Shown: positions 9,162-17,991 of the stretch, piece by piece | Numbering within the stretch: position 1 is the stretch's first letter | How the letters are laid out: each line of letters opens with the position of its first letter | Source: Pontibacter sp. Tf4 | GTDB taxonomy: Bacteria > Bacteroidota > Bacteroidia > Cytophagales > Hymenobacteraceae | Direction: 5' to 3' | Length of the DNA stretch: 64,000 bases | Assembly (NCBI RefSeq): GCF_014212495.1 | Contig: NZ_JACKZC010000004.1 | Location: 62,001 to 126,000 of the forward strand | The notes under the pieces: model-generated | The model's database searches: none | Told to the model about the DNA's origin: nothing | The model's input: only the letters and a program-made list of their open reading frames with translations | Program-made: the position numbers and the translations under genes

Positions 9162-9404
9162 TTACGGTTTGGCAAAGTATAGTCTGCGCCACTCGTGGTA
9201 ACCTACTCCTGGCACCATTGCTTTTATAGTTGATGTCAGGTTCATGCCCAGCTGCCGGCGCCGGATGTTGATGGCGATCAGGTTAAGGACAAGGGTGTTA
9301 ATGGCAAATACCCACGGAAAAGGAGCATCTTTACGAACCAGTACAGTAACTATAAGTGCCAGCCACGGAAGCCAGATCAGGAGCCAGAATTGATAGCGTT
9401 TCAT
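9162..9404 (-). CDS. Small two-helix membrane protein, unknown
   Basis: An 80-residue protein with two hydrophobic segments (residues 5-22 and 29-46), the Arg-rich loop IRRRQ and a C-terminal tail VPGVGYHEWRRLYFAKP. No family recognised. It lies between a minus-strand peptidase gene with its own terminator and the BtuF-like gene 43 bp downstream, so it may be the first gene of a two-gene transcript with that gene. The ATG is clear, but small size lowers confidence. Confidence 0.6.
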   Translation of the reverse strand: MKRYQFWLLIWLPWLALIVTVLVRKDAPFPWVFAINTLVLNLIAINIRRRQLGMNLTSTIKAMVPGVGYHEWRRLYFAKP

Positions 9405-9453
9405 GGGCAGAGGTTATTTACTACCCTTAAGGTACAGTATTCTGGCAAAAAAC

Positions 9454-9488
9454 AAAACCCCAGCGCTGTATAGTTGCGTTGGGGTTTT
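9454..9488 (-). terminator. Intrinsic terminator after the M42 peptidase gene
   Basis: AAAACCCCA (9454-9462) pairs with the GGGGTTTT arm ending at 9488, extended by a GCG/CGC pairing. The loop contains TATAGTT. Both strands have T runs; the nearest stop is that of the minus-strand gene at 9511. Confidence 0.8.
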
Positions 9489-9510
9489 GCAATCGCTAAA
9501 AGTAGGAATG

Positions 9511-10581
9511 TTACTTTAGATAACGGAAGTCCTGCTTATCCTCAATCTTTAATATTGTTTCGTAGATCAGTTTGATCACGTTTTCTACGTCGTCTTTGTG
9601 CACGGTCTCAACTGTTGTGTGCATGTACTTAAGCGGCAGCGAGATAAGTGCCGATGCCACACCAGCGTTAGAGTAAGCAAAGGCATCCGTGTCGGTGCCG
9701 GTTGCACGTGAAACAGCCGAACGCTGGAACGGTATCTCTTTCTCCTGCGCTGTATTGATGATCAGGTCGCGTACATTGTTCTGCACAGCCGGACCATACG
9801 CTATAACAGGACCTTTACCGCAATGGATGTCGCCGCTGGTCTTCTTCTCGTACATCGGCGACTGCGTGTCGTGCGTTACGTCGGTAATAATGGCTACATC
9901 CGGGTTTATGCGGTGTGCGATCATTTCAGCGCCACGCAGGCCAATTTCTTCCTGCACAGCATTAACAACGTACAAACCGAACGGTAAATTGTGTTTGCGC
10001 TCCCGGATCAGTCTGGCAACCTCGGCAATCATAAAGCCACCAATGCGGTTATCCAACGCACGGCCCACATAATAGCGGTCATTCATCACCGAGAATTCAT
10101 CCTCAAACGTGGCTACACAACCAACATGTATGCCCATTTTCTCCACTTCCTCGCGCGAGCTGGCACCGCAATCTAAAAACACAGTTTCTATAGTTGGGGC
10201 TTTGTCTTGTTCCACCTTGCGCACGTGTATGGCCGGCCACCCGAAAACTGCTTTTACGATACCTTTGGCGGTATAAATATTCACGCGTTTTGATGGCGCG
10301 ATCAGGGCATCGGAGCCGCCGTTGCGTTTCAGGTAAATGTAGCCTTCCGGAGTAATATAGTTCACAAACCAGCTGATCTCGTCGGCGTGTGCCTCAATCA
10401 CTACTTTATACTCCGCTTCAGGGTTGATAACACCTACCACAGTGCCATAGGTATCTACAAAGTAATCGTCGATGTACGGTTTTATGTACTCCAGCCACAG
10501 TTTCTGCCCTTCCACCTCAAATCCGGTAGGAGATGAGTTGTTGAGGTATTTCTGCAGGAAGTCGAAAGATTCTTGTCGCAT
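9511..10581 (-). CDS. M42 family metallopeptidase (PepA/FrvX-type aminopeptidase)
   Basis: Cytosolic di-metal aminopeptidase of the M42 (TET) family, trimming peptides from the N-terminus. 356 residues. Metal and catalytic signature: AHADE (His65, Asp67), RALDNRIGGF (Asp177), QEEIGLRGA (Glu211 catalytic, Glu212) and TDVTHD (Asp234). C-terminal KYMHTTVETVHKDDVE supplies the last His ligand. No signal peptide. Monocistronic. Some relatives were annotated endoglucanase, but the metal ligands favour a peptidase. Confidence 0.93.
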   Translation of the reverse strand: MRQESFDFLQKYLNNSSPTGFEVEGQKLWLEYIKPYIDDYFVDTYGTVVGVINPEAEYKVVIEAHADEISWFVNYITPEGYIYLKRNGGSDALIAPSKRVNIYTAKGIVKAVFGWPAIHVRKVEQDKAPTIETVFLDCGASSREEVEKMGIHVGCVATFEDEFSVMNDRYYVGRALDNRIGGFMIAEVARLIRERKHNLPFGLYVVNAVQEEIGLRGAEMIAHRINPDVAIITDVTHDTQSPMYEKKTSGDIHCGKGPVIAYGPAVQNNVRDLIINTAQEKEIPFQRSAVSRATGTDTDAFAYSNAGVASALISLPLKYMHTTVETVHKDDVENVIKLIYETILKIEDKQDFRYLK

Positions 10582-10684
10582 AAATGTCAGTTAGAAATTA
10601 AAAATTACAGAAACCAGTGTTTACAGAACTTTTTATACGCGTCATTCCTAATTTCTAATTTCTAATTTTTAATTCATAATTAAA

Positions 10685-12244
10685 TTACAGTGGAATATTG
10701 CCGTGCTTTTTGCGTGGCAGCGTTACCGCTTTGTTTTCCAGCATCTTAAATGCCTTTATCAGCTTGGCACGCGTTTCAGACGGAAGGATAACCTCATCAA
10801 TAAAACCACGGTGTGCGGCACGGTAAGGTGTTGCAAACTTCTCTTTGTATTCCTGTACTTTTTCGGCAAGCTTGGCAGCCGGGTCTTCGGCTTCTGCAAT
10901 CTCACGTTTAAAGATGATCTCGGCAGCGCCCTGTGCACCCATTACAGCGATCTCGGCAGTTGGCCAGGCATAGTTCATATCAGCGCCTATGTGCTTGGAG
11001 TTCATAACGTCGTAAGCACCACCGTAAGCTTTACGGGTAATAACCGTAATACGTGGCACGGTAGCCTCGCAGAACGCATAAAGCAGCTTCGCACCGTTTG
11101 TGATAATGCCACGCCACTCCTGGTCAGTACCCGGCAGGAAGCCCGGAACATCTTCCAACACTAAAAGCGGTACGTTAAAGCAGTCGCAGAAACGAACAAA
11201 ACGGGCAGCTTTGGTGCTGGCATTAATGTCTAATACACCGGCAAGCACGGCAGGCTGGTTACCAACTATACCAATGCTGCGGCCACCCAGACGGGCAAAA
11301 CCAACTACGATGTTCTCGCCAAAATTCTTGTGTACTTCAAAGAAAGAATCGGTATCGATAATGCCTTCAATTACCTCACGGATGTCGTAAGGCTGGTTCG
11401 GGTTCTCCGGAACTATAGTATCCAGTACAGAACGTGTTTCGTCCTGTCCGGCTTCGTAAGGTAGGGCAGCTGGTAACTCTTCGCAGTTCTGCGGGATATA
11501 GCTTAATAGTTTTTTGATGTAGTTGATACACTCCACCTCGTTGGCACAAGAGAAATGCGTTACCCCGCTCTTAGTGCTGTGTGTGCTTGCGCCGCCCAGT
11601 TCTTCCGACGTCACATTCTCGTGTGTAACTGTTTTTACTACGTTAGGGCCGGTCACGAACATGTAGGACGTGTCTTCCACCATCATGATAAAGTCGGTGA
11701 TGGCTGGTGAATAAACCGCACCACCCGCGCATGGCCCCATAATAGCCGAAATCTGAGGGATAACGCCAGAGGCCAGCGTGTTACGGTAGAAAATATCGGC
11801 ATAGCCACCAAGCGATACCACACCTTCCTGAATACGTGCACCACCAGAGTCATTCAGGCCGATAACCGGAGCGCCGTTTTTCATAGCCAGCTCCATGATC
11901 TTCACGATCTTTTCAGCATGTGTTTCAGAAAGCGAGCCACCCAGAACGGTAAAATCCTGCGAGAAAACATATACTAAACGACCATGAATGGTACCATAAC
12001 CAGTAACCACACCATCGCCCAGGTAATACTGTTTATCGAGGCCGAAGTCTTTGGAGCGGTGCATTACAAACTTACCGATCTCTTCAAAAGAGCCTTCGTC
12101 GAGCAGTAAATGGATACGCTCGCGCGCTGTTAGTTTACCTTTTTTATGTTGTGCATCTATTCGGTCCTGTCCGCCACCCAGCAATGCTTCTGCGTTTTTG
12201 CGCTCCAGTGTTGCCAATTGGGCTTCTCTGATTTCTCCAGCCAT
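10685..12244 (-). CDS. Acyl-CoA (propionyl/methylcrotonyl-type) carboxylase beta subunit
   Basis: Carboxyltransferase subunit of a biotin-dependent acyl-CoA carboxylase, most like propionyl-CoA carboxylase beta (PccB/MmdA), 519 residues. Two crotonase-like halves: the N-terminal one has [34 protein letters not shown] and the oxyanion loop [25 protein letters not shown] follows. The C-terminal half has [24 protein letters not shown] and [13 protein letters not shown]. It transfers carboxyl from carboxybiotin to the acyl-CoA. The biotin carboxylase/BCCP subunit is not adjacent. Only one iterated motif copy was noticed in this conserved gene (near 11413). Confidence 0.95.
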   Translation of the reverse strand: MAGEIREAQLATLERKNAEALLGGGQDRIDAQHKKGKLTARERIHLLLDEGSFEEIGKFVMHRSKDFGLDKQYYLGDGVVTGYGTIHGRLVYVFSQDFTVLGGSLSETHAEKIVKIMELAMKNGAPVIGLNDSGGARIQEGVVSLGGYADIFYRNTLASGVIPQISAIMGPCAGGAVYSPAITDFIMMVEDTSYMFVTGPNVVKTVTHENVTSEELGGASTHSTKSGVTHFSCANEVECINYIKKLLSYIPQNCEELPAALPYEAGQDETRSVLDTIVPENPNQPYDIREVIEGIIDTDSFFEVHKNFGENIVVGFARLGGRSIGIVGNQPAVLAGVLDINASTKAARFVRFCDCFNVPLLVLEDVPGFLPGTDQEWRGIITNGAKLLYAFCEATVPRITVITRKAYGGAYDVMNSKHIGADMNYAWPTAEIAVMGAQGAAEIIFKREIAEAEDPAAKLAEKVQEYKEKFATPYRAAHRGFIDEVILPSETRAKLIKAFKMLENKAVTLPRKKHGNIPL

Positions 12245-12291
12245 GTAAATTATAGTATAACTAATTTATAATGTTCAGTCTATCTGTTCCC

Positions 12292-12299
12292 CAAATTTA
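12292..12299 (-). promoter_or_regulatory. Candidate -7 element for the carboxylase gene
   Basis: Minus-strand TAAATTTG fits TAnnTTTG, 48 bp before the ATG at 12244. No TTTG -33 found. Confidence 0.45.
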
Positions 12300-12301
12300 A
12301 A

Positions 12302-12725
12302 AACTATAGTTCGATTTCGGGTATAGTTCTATACTTTTTTGGATATATAGGTGAAGTATATGCTCTTATAGTGCTCAGTTGCTCGATTAGGTTTGCAATC
12401 CGAAAGTATGGTAATGCAATATCAAAGTGGTAGCTTAAGGATATTAGGAGGATTGCAAATCCGCAGGTAACCAGGTTCCGGATTGCAAATCCGGAACAGC
12501 TAATTCTGCTGGCGCGGATCTGTGATCCGTGACTTAAATATAAAGTTGGATTTGTAATCCGACTGGGCCAGAGGCCCAAACTATAGTTCGACACGAGCGA
12601 GGACGCTCGCGCCATGGTCATTATTCCAACTATAGCTCTTTCAAACTATAGTTTCTGCTGGCGCAGAACGCCAGTTACAAACTGGCGCCAAGCCTAACCA
12701 CAAGTTGCGCTAACGCTAAACTTGC
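12302..12725. repeat. Cluster of short palindromes and AACTATAGTT motifs
   Basis: The 557-bp gap 12245-12801 holds no convincing gene. It contains at least seven different hairpins with short spacers: GGATT-gca-AATCC (12450-12462), GTTCCGGATT-gca-AATCCGGAAC (12475-12497), CGGATC-tgt-GATCCG (12515-12529), GTTGGATT-tgt-AATCCGAC (12545-12563), GGGCC-aga-GGCCC (12565-12577), CGAGCG-agga-CGCTCG (12594-12609) and GCCAGTT-aca-AACTGGC (12670-12686). A looser pair, CAAGTT/AACTTG, is at 12701-12724. AACTATAGTT occurs at 12302, 12579 and 12644. A reading frame through it (12304-12621, minus) only reads the palindromes. Confidence 0.85.
12565..12615 (-). repeat. Dispersed 51-bp repeat, copy A
   Basis: Its reverse complement matches 57420-57470 at 49 of 51 positions. 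It contains GGGCC-tct-GGCCC, AACTATAGTT and a CGAGCG/CGCTCG hairpin. Confidence 0.9.
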
Positions 12726-12751
12726 GGTATAGCTATAGTTAGCTATAAAAC

Positions 12752-12780
12752 AAAAAGCCACCCGAACCGGGTGGCTTTTT
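12752..12780 (-). terminator. Terminator after clpC
   Basis: AAAAAGCCACCC (12752-12763) pairs with GGGTGGCTTTTT (12769-12780) around a 5-nt loop, 22 bp beyond the clpC stop. Confidence 0.92.
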
Positions 12781-12801
12781 GCTATAGTTTATCGTTGATT
12801 A

Positions 12802-15402
12802 TTATTCTTTCGATTTATCACCATCCGTAGACTTGGATGCCTCTTTTTCATCTATCTCATCAGAAGCTAAGTTTGGCTTGTTCTTTTTGCCGCTCTTTTT
12901 AGATGAGAAAGTTAGCTGTTCCTTGCCTTCTTCGTGGTCTACCGTAATTACATCGCCCTGGTTCACTTCGGCTTTCAGTATCTCTTCCGCAATCGGATCT
13001 TCGATGTATTTCTGAATAGCGCGGTTCAGCGGACGGGCACCGTATTTCGGATCGTAACCTTTCTCGGCAACATAGTCCTTGGCTTTATCGGTAAGCTCAA
13101 TTTTGTAACCAAGTGTTTCGATGCGCTTAAACAGTTTGCTGAGCGAGATATCGATGATCTTGTGCATGTCTTCGCGGCTAAGCGAGTTGAACACGATCAC
13201 GTCATCCAGACGGTTCAGGAACTCAGGCGAGAAGGTCTTCTTCAGCGCGCTGGCTATAGTTCCTTTCATGATATCATCCACGTTCTCGGCACGCGTCTTC
13301 GACATGAAACCGATACCGGCACCAAAGTCTTGTAAGTCGCGGGCACCGATGTTCGATGTCATGATGATGATCGTGTTACGGAAGTCAACTTTGCGGCCTA
13401 ATCCGTCAGTCAGGATACCATCATCCAGCACCTGCAGCAACAGGTTATACACATCCGGGTGCGCTTTCTCGATCTCATCCAGCAATACCACAGAGTATGG
13501 CTTACGACGGATCTTCTCAGTCAGCTGGCCACCTTCTTCGTAACCAACATAGCCCGGAGGCGCTCCCACCAAGCGAGATACACTGAATTTCTCCATGTAC
13601 TCACTCATGTCTATTCTAACCAGTGCATCTTCTTTATCGAACAGGTACGTTGCAAGCACTTTGGCAAGCTCTGTTTTACCAACACCAGTCGGGCCAAGGA
13701 ATACGAACGAACCGATCGGCTTTTTCGGATCTTTCAGACCAACACGGGTACGCTGAATAGCTTTCACCAATTGCTTGATAGCTTTTTCCTGACCAATTAC
13801 TTTTCCGCTCAGTTCATCGGCCATGTTCAACAGCTTCTGACCTTCGTTCTGCGCGATACGCTTTACAGGAATACCTGTCATCATGGCAATAACTTCTGCC
13901 ACATTTTCCTCTTTTACCGTGTAGCGCTTCTTCTTGGTCTCTTCTTCCCAGTTCTTTTTCGCAGATTCAAGCTGGTCGATAAGTTTTTTCTCCTTGTCCC
14001 GTAGCTGTGCAGCCTCTTCGTACTTCTGGCTCTTCACTACACGGTTTTTCTCCACCTTGATGTTCTCGATCTGCTCTTCCAGCTTCAGAATGTCCTCAGG
14101 CACAATGATATTGTTGATGTGCACACGCGCACCAGCTTCATCCAGTACGTCAATCGCCTTGTCCGGAAGGAAGCGGTCGCTCATGTAGCGGTCTGAAAGC
14201 TTTACGCAGGCTTCGATAGCCTTATCAGTATAGTTTACGTGGTGGTGATCCTGGTATTTATCCTTGATATTGTTCAATATCTCAACAGTCTCCTCAGGAG
14301 TGGTCGGGTCAACCATTACGATCTGGAAACGACGGGCCAACGCGCCATCTTTTTCGATGTACTGACGGTACTCATCCAAAGTAGTTGCACCGATGCATTG
14401 AATCTCGCCACGGGCAAGTGCCGGCTTGAACATGTTCGAGGCATCAAGTGAGCCAGAAGCGCCACCGGCACCAACTATAGTATGCAGCTCATCAATGAAC
14501 AGGATCACATCCGGAGATTTTTCCAGCTCGTTCATCACCGCTTTCATACGCTCTTCAAACTGACCACGGTATTTTGTACCAGCAACCAGAGAAGCCAAGT
14601 CCAGGGTAACTACACGCTTGTTGAAAAGCACACGGCTTACCTTTTTCTGGATAATGCGCAGCGCCAGACCTTCGGCGATGGCGGTTTTACCAACACCCGG
14701 CTCACCAATCAGGATCGGGTTGTTCTTTTTACGGCGGCTCAGTACCTGGGCCACGCGCTCAATTTCTTTCTCACGACCAACTATAGGGTCCAGCTTATCG
14801 TCTTCGGCTAACTTGGTTAAGTCGCGGCCAAAGTTGTCCAGCACCGGTGTGCGCGATTTTTCGCCCGGTTTTTTGCTGGTGCTGCCTGCGCGCGAAGAGG
14901 ATGAGCTGCCAAATAATTTGTCAGAATCATCCGAATCGTCTGTGTCAGACGAGGCCAGCGGATTATTGCTATGATAATCCAGAGAGTCTCTTATTGCTTC
15001 GTAGTTCACGTTAAATTTCGCTAAGATTTGTGAAGAAATGTTGTCCTCGTCCCGCAGGATGGACAATAGGAGGTGCTCGGTTCCTATAATATCACTCTTG
15101 AAGATCTTGGCCTCCAGGTAAGTGATCTTGAGTACCTTCTCAGTTTGTTTTGTAAGCGGGATGCTGCCCGTAATGTTACTGTTCTGCGAAGCAGTATTTC
15201 GTGTAGCCTGTTCTAAGGCATACTTCAGCTCATCTATCGAAACGCCTAGTTTTTTAAGCAGGGCGATGGCAGTTCCTTCTCCTTCCCGGATCATACCCAG
15301 CACCAGGTGTTCAGTGCCAATGTAGTCGTGTCCGAGACGGATAGCTTCCTCACGGCTGAGTGAGATAACCTCTTTCACTCGGTTTGAGAATTTAGCTTCC
15401 AT
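12802..15402 (-). CDS. clpC: ClpC AAA+ unfoldase of the Clp protease
   Basis: Hexameric cytosolic unfoldase that feeds substrates to ClpP. 866 residues: double Clp-N domain (1-145), Ser/Asp-rich linker (150-185), AAA1 with Walker A GEPGVGKT (233-240) and Walker B FIDELH (302-307), a UVR coiled-coil insert with [15 protein letters not shown] (about 447-480), AAA2 with GPTGVGKT (570-577) and VLLDEIE (639-645), and an IGF loop (697-699) for ClpP docking. The UVR insert makes it ClpC rather than ClpB or ClpA. The last 40 residues are charged low-complexity (Lys/Asp/Glu/Ser). No mcsA/mcsB/ctsR neighbours, as usual for Bacteroidota. Monocistronic. Confidence 0.95.
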   Translation of the reverse strand: MEAKFSNRVKEVISLSREEAIRLGHDYIGTEHLVLGMIREGEGTAIALLKKLGVSIDELKYALEQATRNTASQNSNITGSIPLTKQTEKVLKITYLEAKIFKSDIIGTEHLLLSILRDEDNISSQILAKFNVNYEAIRDSLDYHSNNPLASSDTDDSDDSDKLFGSSSSSRAGSTSKKPGEKSRTPVLDNFGRDLTKLAEDDKLDPIVGREKEIERVAQVLSRRKKNNPILIGEPGVGKTAIAEGLALRIIQKKVSRVLFNKRVVTLDLASLVAGTKYRGQFEERMKAVMNELEKSPDVILFIDELHTIVGAGGASGSLDASNMFKPALARGEIQCIGATTLDEYRQYIEKDGALARRFQIVMVDPTTPEETVEILNNIKDKYQDHHHVNYTDKAIEACVKLSDRYMSDRFLPDKAIDVLDEAGARVHINNIIVPEDILKLEEQIENIKVEKNRVVKSQKYEEAAQLRDKEKKLIDQLESAKKNWEEETKKKRYTVKEENVAEVIAMMTGIPVKRIAQNEGQKLLNMADELSGKVIGQEKAIKQLVKAIQRTRVGLKDPKKPIGSFVFLGPTGVGKTELAKVLATYLFDKEDALVRIDMSEYMEKFSVSRLVGAPPGYVGYEEGGQLTEKIRRKPYSVVLLDEIEKAHPDVYNLLLQVLDDGILTDGLGRKVDFRNTIIIMTSNIGARDLQDFGAGIGFMSKTRAENVDDIMKGTIASALKKTFSPEFLNRLDDVIVFNSLSREDMHKIIDISLSKLFKRIETLGYKIELTDKAKDYVAEKGYDPKYGARPLNRAIQKYIEDPIAEEILKAEVNQGDVITVDHEEGKEQLTFSSKKSGKKNKPNLASDEIDEKEASKSTDGDKSKE

Positions 15403-15516
15403 GTATAATTGTTAATCTTAAAAAAGTCTAAAACTGATAATTGATTTGAGGCCACAAGGAGAGCCCAGATTATAAACAACCACAGCAGGTATTATGTTCA
15501 GCGGAGCAACTAAACC

Positions 15517-16122
15517 TTATTTCAGGTAAGAAAGCGCTGCCGGGCCCTGTGTAAACAACAAGTCAATTATACTTAAATCTGGTGCAAATTGTTTGCCAAA
15601 TACTTGTGTATAGGGTTTTACGTGCAAATTGTCAGGAATGATTTTAGGATGTATCCTGTTTCGCAGATCAAGCACATTTTGCGATACTTCTGACTGATAC
15701 GAATCTGTGAAAAGGAGTGGCGTGTTTGCCTTCAGTAATTTAAAATAAAGTTGTAACAGTTCAACGTTTAAGTCAAATAAATATTTTGGCTGCCGCTCAT
15801 AAACTGCTCTTACGTAGTCACTGTAAAATTCAAAATACGGAGCCCGACCGTAAGCTGCCTGTATGGTTCGCCAATGCACATTGTACCATTTCTGGCTGTA
15901 ATCTATCTCTATATCAGTGATTAAGGTTTTTTGCTGGCTGTTGCCCCTGAGCACAGGAATGCTGAGCGGTACAACACCGTGCGCTGTAAGCACATGGCAG
16001 CGGTTGCGGTAACTCTGCTTTACATAGTTCTCGTGCTGCTCAATCAGGATGCTATCAGACCGGAGCGCGTGCCAGAAGTACTGCACCGGCGGGTTGTACA
16101 TAAGTTCGGTAAGTAATATCAA
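15517..16122 (-). CDS. WbqC-like family protein
   Basis: A 201-residue member of the WbqC-like family, named for a gene in O-antigen clusters; biochemical role not established. Visible family features: an N-terminal beta strand then YNPPVQYFWHALRSD, NRCHVLTAHGVVPLSIPV, KTLITDIEIDYSQKWYNVHWRTIQAAYGRAPYFEFY and a C-terminal QVFGKQFAPDLSIIDLLFTQGPAALSYL. The first residues (ILLTELMYNPPV) align with the family's first strand only from a TTG at 16122; an in-frame ATG at 16101 would cut the strand. The coding sequence abuts a 14-copy heptamer array at that TTG, so array length could affect its expression. Confidence 0.8.
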   Translation of the reverse strand: MILLTELMYNPPVQYFWHALRSDSILIEQHENYVKQSYRNRCHVLTAHGVVPLSIPVLRGNSQQKTLITDIEIDYSQKWYNVHWRTIQAAYGRAPYFEFYSDYVRAVYERQPKYLFDLNVELLQLYFKLLKANTPLLFTDSYQSEVSQNVLDLRNRIHPKIIPDNLHVKPYTQVFGKQFAPDLSIIDLLFTQGPAALSYLK

Positions 16123-16223
16123 ATTATGAATTATGAATTATGAATTATGAATTATGAATTATGAATTATGAATTATGAATTATGAATTATGAATTATGAA
16201 TTATGAATTATGAATTATGAATT
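16122..16223. repeat. Perfect AATTATG tandem array, 14 copies
   Basis: Fourteen uninterrupted 7-nt AATTATG units (16122-16219) plus a partial unit. It touches the TTG start of the WbqC-like gene on the minus strand and lies about 190 bp before the acyltransferase gene on the plus strand. There are no spacers, so it is not a CRISPR array. Confidence 0.97.
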
Positions 16224-16387
16224 CTCATCACTAATAAAATTGAAATAACTCAAATGGAAAAGTCTCAGCCATAGTTTGTGGGTAAAATGCGTCGCTTCAG
16301 CTATAGTGGAAGGACGTGAGTTCTGTTCTACCTCAGCTTCCAACCATTCATCATTTATAATTTCTAATTCATAATTCTGATTAATTG

Positions 16388-16395
16388 TACCTTTG
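16388..16395 (+). promoter_or_regulatory. -7 element of the acyltransferase gene
   Basis: TACCTTTG matches TAnnTTTG, with its last base 17 nt before the ATG at 16413. The transcript would have a leader of only about 10 nt. Confidence 0.6.
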
Positions 16396-16412
16396 CAGCT
16401 GCTTTATTGCTG

Positions 16413-17321
16413 ATGAAGAAAAGTATAGACATTCCTTTTTTGTATTACCCAGTCTGGTTGCTGCTCAAAGGGCTGGCTGCGCTGCCGCTGTCGGTGCTGT
16501 ATGTGTTTGCCAACTTCCTGTACTTCCTGATGTATCATGTGGCAGGCTATCGCAAAAAAGTGGTGCTGCAAAATCTGCGCAGCTCCTTTCCTGAAAAATC
16601 TGAAGCCGAACTGAAAACTATAGCCAAAGCCTTTTACCGCCAGTTTGCCGATGTGATTGTGGAGATACTACGGATGGCCGGAATGCCTGCAAGTGAAATG
16701 CGTGAACGGGTAAAGTTTACCAACCCGGAAATGCTGGAGGAGCTGGTGGCACAAGGCACGCCGGTGCTTATATTGGGTACGCATGTAGCCAACTGGGAAT
16801 GGGCTTTGTCGGCGGCAGCAGTTACGTTTAATTTTCCGGCCGAAGGCGTTTACAAAAAGCTGAACAATCCTTTTTTCGAAAGCTTTATGCGCCACACCCG
16901 TAGCCGTCTGGGTGCCCGCCTGATCGAAATCAAACAAACATCCCGCGATTTTATCCGGCACCGGAATGTGCCACGCGTAGTCGCCCTTTTATCTGACCAG
17001 ACACCACTGCTGCACGAAACCGAGTTCTGGACGGAGTTTCTGCACCAGGATACCGGTTTTTATGTAGGCGCCGAAAAACTGCAGCGCATGTTCAACTATC
17101 CGGTGCTTTTCCTGGATGTGAAACGTGTAAAACGCGGCCACTATGAGTTAACTTTTGAGCCCGTAAGCACCGAAACTATAGTTCCTGCTACAGCCCTCGG
17201 CGATTTCCCGCTAACACAGGATTTCGTGAACAAACTGGATGCAGCCATTCGTCGTGCCCCGGCCGATTACCTCTGGACCCACCGACGCTGGAAACGGCAA
17301 CGACCAGCCAATATTTCCTGA
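16413..17321 (+). CDS. LpxL/HtrB-type lysophospholipid/lipid A acyltransferase
   Basis: Membrane-associated acyltransferase probably adding a secondary acyl chain to lipid A or a related lipid at the inner membrane. 302 residues. The N-terminal hydrophobic anchor covers residues 12-42, then NLRSSFPEKSEAEL, and the catalytic HX4E motif is in GTHVANWEW (His124, Glu129). ALLSDQTP and a C-terminal WTHRRWKRQRP are typical of Bacteroidota members. ATG 16413 is preferred over a TTG two codons upstream because of the promoter position. It runs in the same direction as the ABC exporter genes 40 bp downstream and may be cotranscribed with them. Confidence 0.92.
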   Translation: MKKSIDIPFLYYPVWLLLKGLAALPLSVLYVFANFLYFLMYHVAGYRKKVVLQNLRSSFPEKSEAELKTIAKAFYRQFADVIVEILRMAGMPASEMRERVKFTNPEMLEELVAQGTPVLILGTHVANWEWALSAAAVTFNFPAEGVYKKLNNPFFESFMRHTRSRLGARLIEIKQTSRDFIRHRNVPRVVALLSDQTPLLHETEFWTEFLHQDTGFYVGAEKLQRMFNYPVLFLDVKRVKRGHYELTFEPVSTETIVPATALGDFPLTQDFVNKLDAAIRRAPADYLWTHRRWKRQRPANIS

Positions 17322-17361
17322 AATATAGCGTTACAGGTATATTCAGTAAAACAACCTATGT

Positions 17362-17991
17362 ATGGTCCGGATCGGGAACTATAGCAAAAGCTACAACCAC
17401 AGATTGGTGCTGCAGGTACCAGCGCTGGAACTGGAGACAGACATTTACTGGCTGAAAGGGGAAAATGGAAGCGGAAAAACCACCTTCCTGAAATCCGTGG
17501 CTGGGCTTTTACCTTTTGAAGGAACTATAGCTGTGCAGGACGTAAGCATAAAACAGCAACCCATAAACTATAGGCAACTGGTAAGCTATGCCGAAGCCGA
17601 GCCGCTCTACCCAGCTTTCCTGACTGGCAACGATCTGCTGGAGTTTTACCGCCAAACCCGGAAGGCAGACTCATCGCAGATCAATACCTTAGCAGATGCT
17701 TTGGGAGTTAGTAACTATAGCCAACATAAAATCGGGACTTACTCCAGTGGTATGGCTAAAAAACTGTCGCTGGTGTTGGCGTTTACAGGTGCACCAAAGC
17801 TTATCCTGCTCGACGAACCCTTTATTACACTGGATGTTAATGCACAGCGGATACTCACCAACCTGATTGCTGATAGTGCGCAACGAGGCACGACTTTCAT
17901 CATCAGCTCGCACCAACCTTTTGATGTGTTGCAACCCACTACCTTAACTGTAGCCAGCCAAACTATAACGCCGCAGGCAGCATTATGTTAA
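17362..17991 (+). CDS. ABC transporter ATP-binding protein
   Basis: A 209-residue ABC ATPase: Walker A GENGSGKT (33-40), signature SSGMAKK (128-134), Walker B LILLDEP (147-153) and H-loop ISSHQ (His184). It is short, without extra domains, like ATPases of ABC-2-type exporters. Its end overlaps the membrane-protein gene by 7 bp, so the two probably form one transporter. Substrate unknown. The gene is dense in the iterated motif (for example near 17378, 17523 and 17716). Confidence 0.92.
   Translation: MVRIGNYSKSYNHRLVLQVPALELETDIYWLKGENGSGKTTFLKSVAGLLPFEGTIAVQDVSIKQQPINYRQLVSYAEAEPLYPAFLTGNDLLEFYRQTRKADSSQINTLADALGVSNYSQHKIGTYSSGMAKKLSLVLAFTGAPKLILLDEPFITLDVNAQRILTNLIADSAQRGTTFIISSHQPFDVLQPTTLTVASQTITPQAALC

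Noticed and set aside
12304..12621. 105-codon minus-strand frame
   Set aside because: It reads straight through the palindrome cluster and the 51-bp repeat; repeats explain the frame.
16122..16223. CRISPR array
   Set aside because: 7-bp units with no spacers and no cas genes; a simple tandem repeat.
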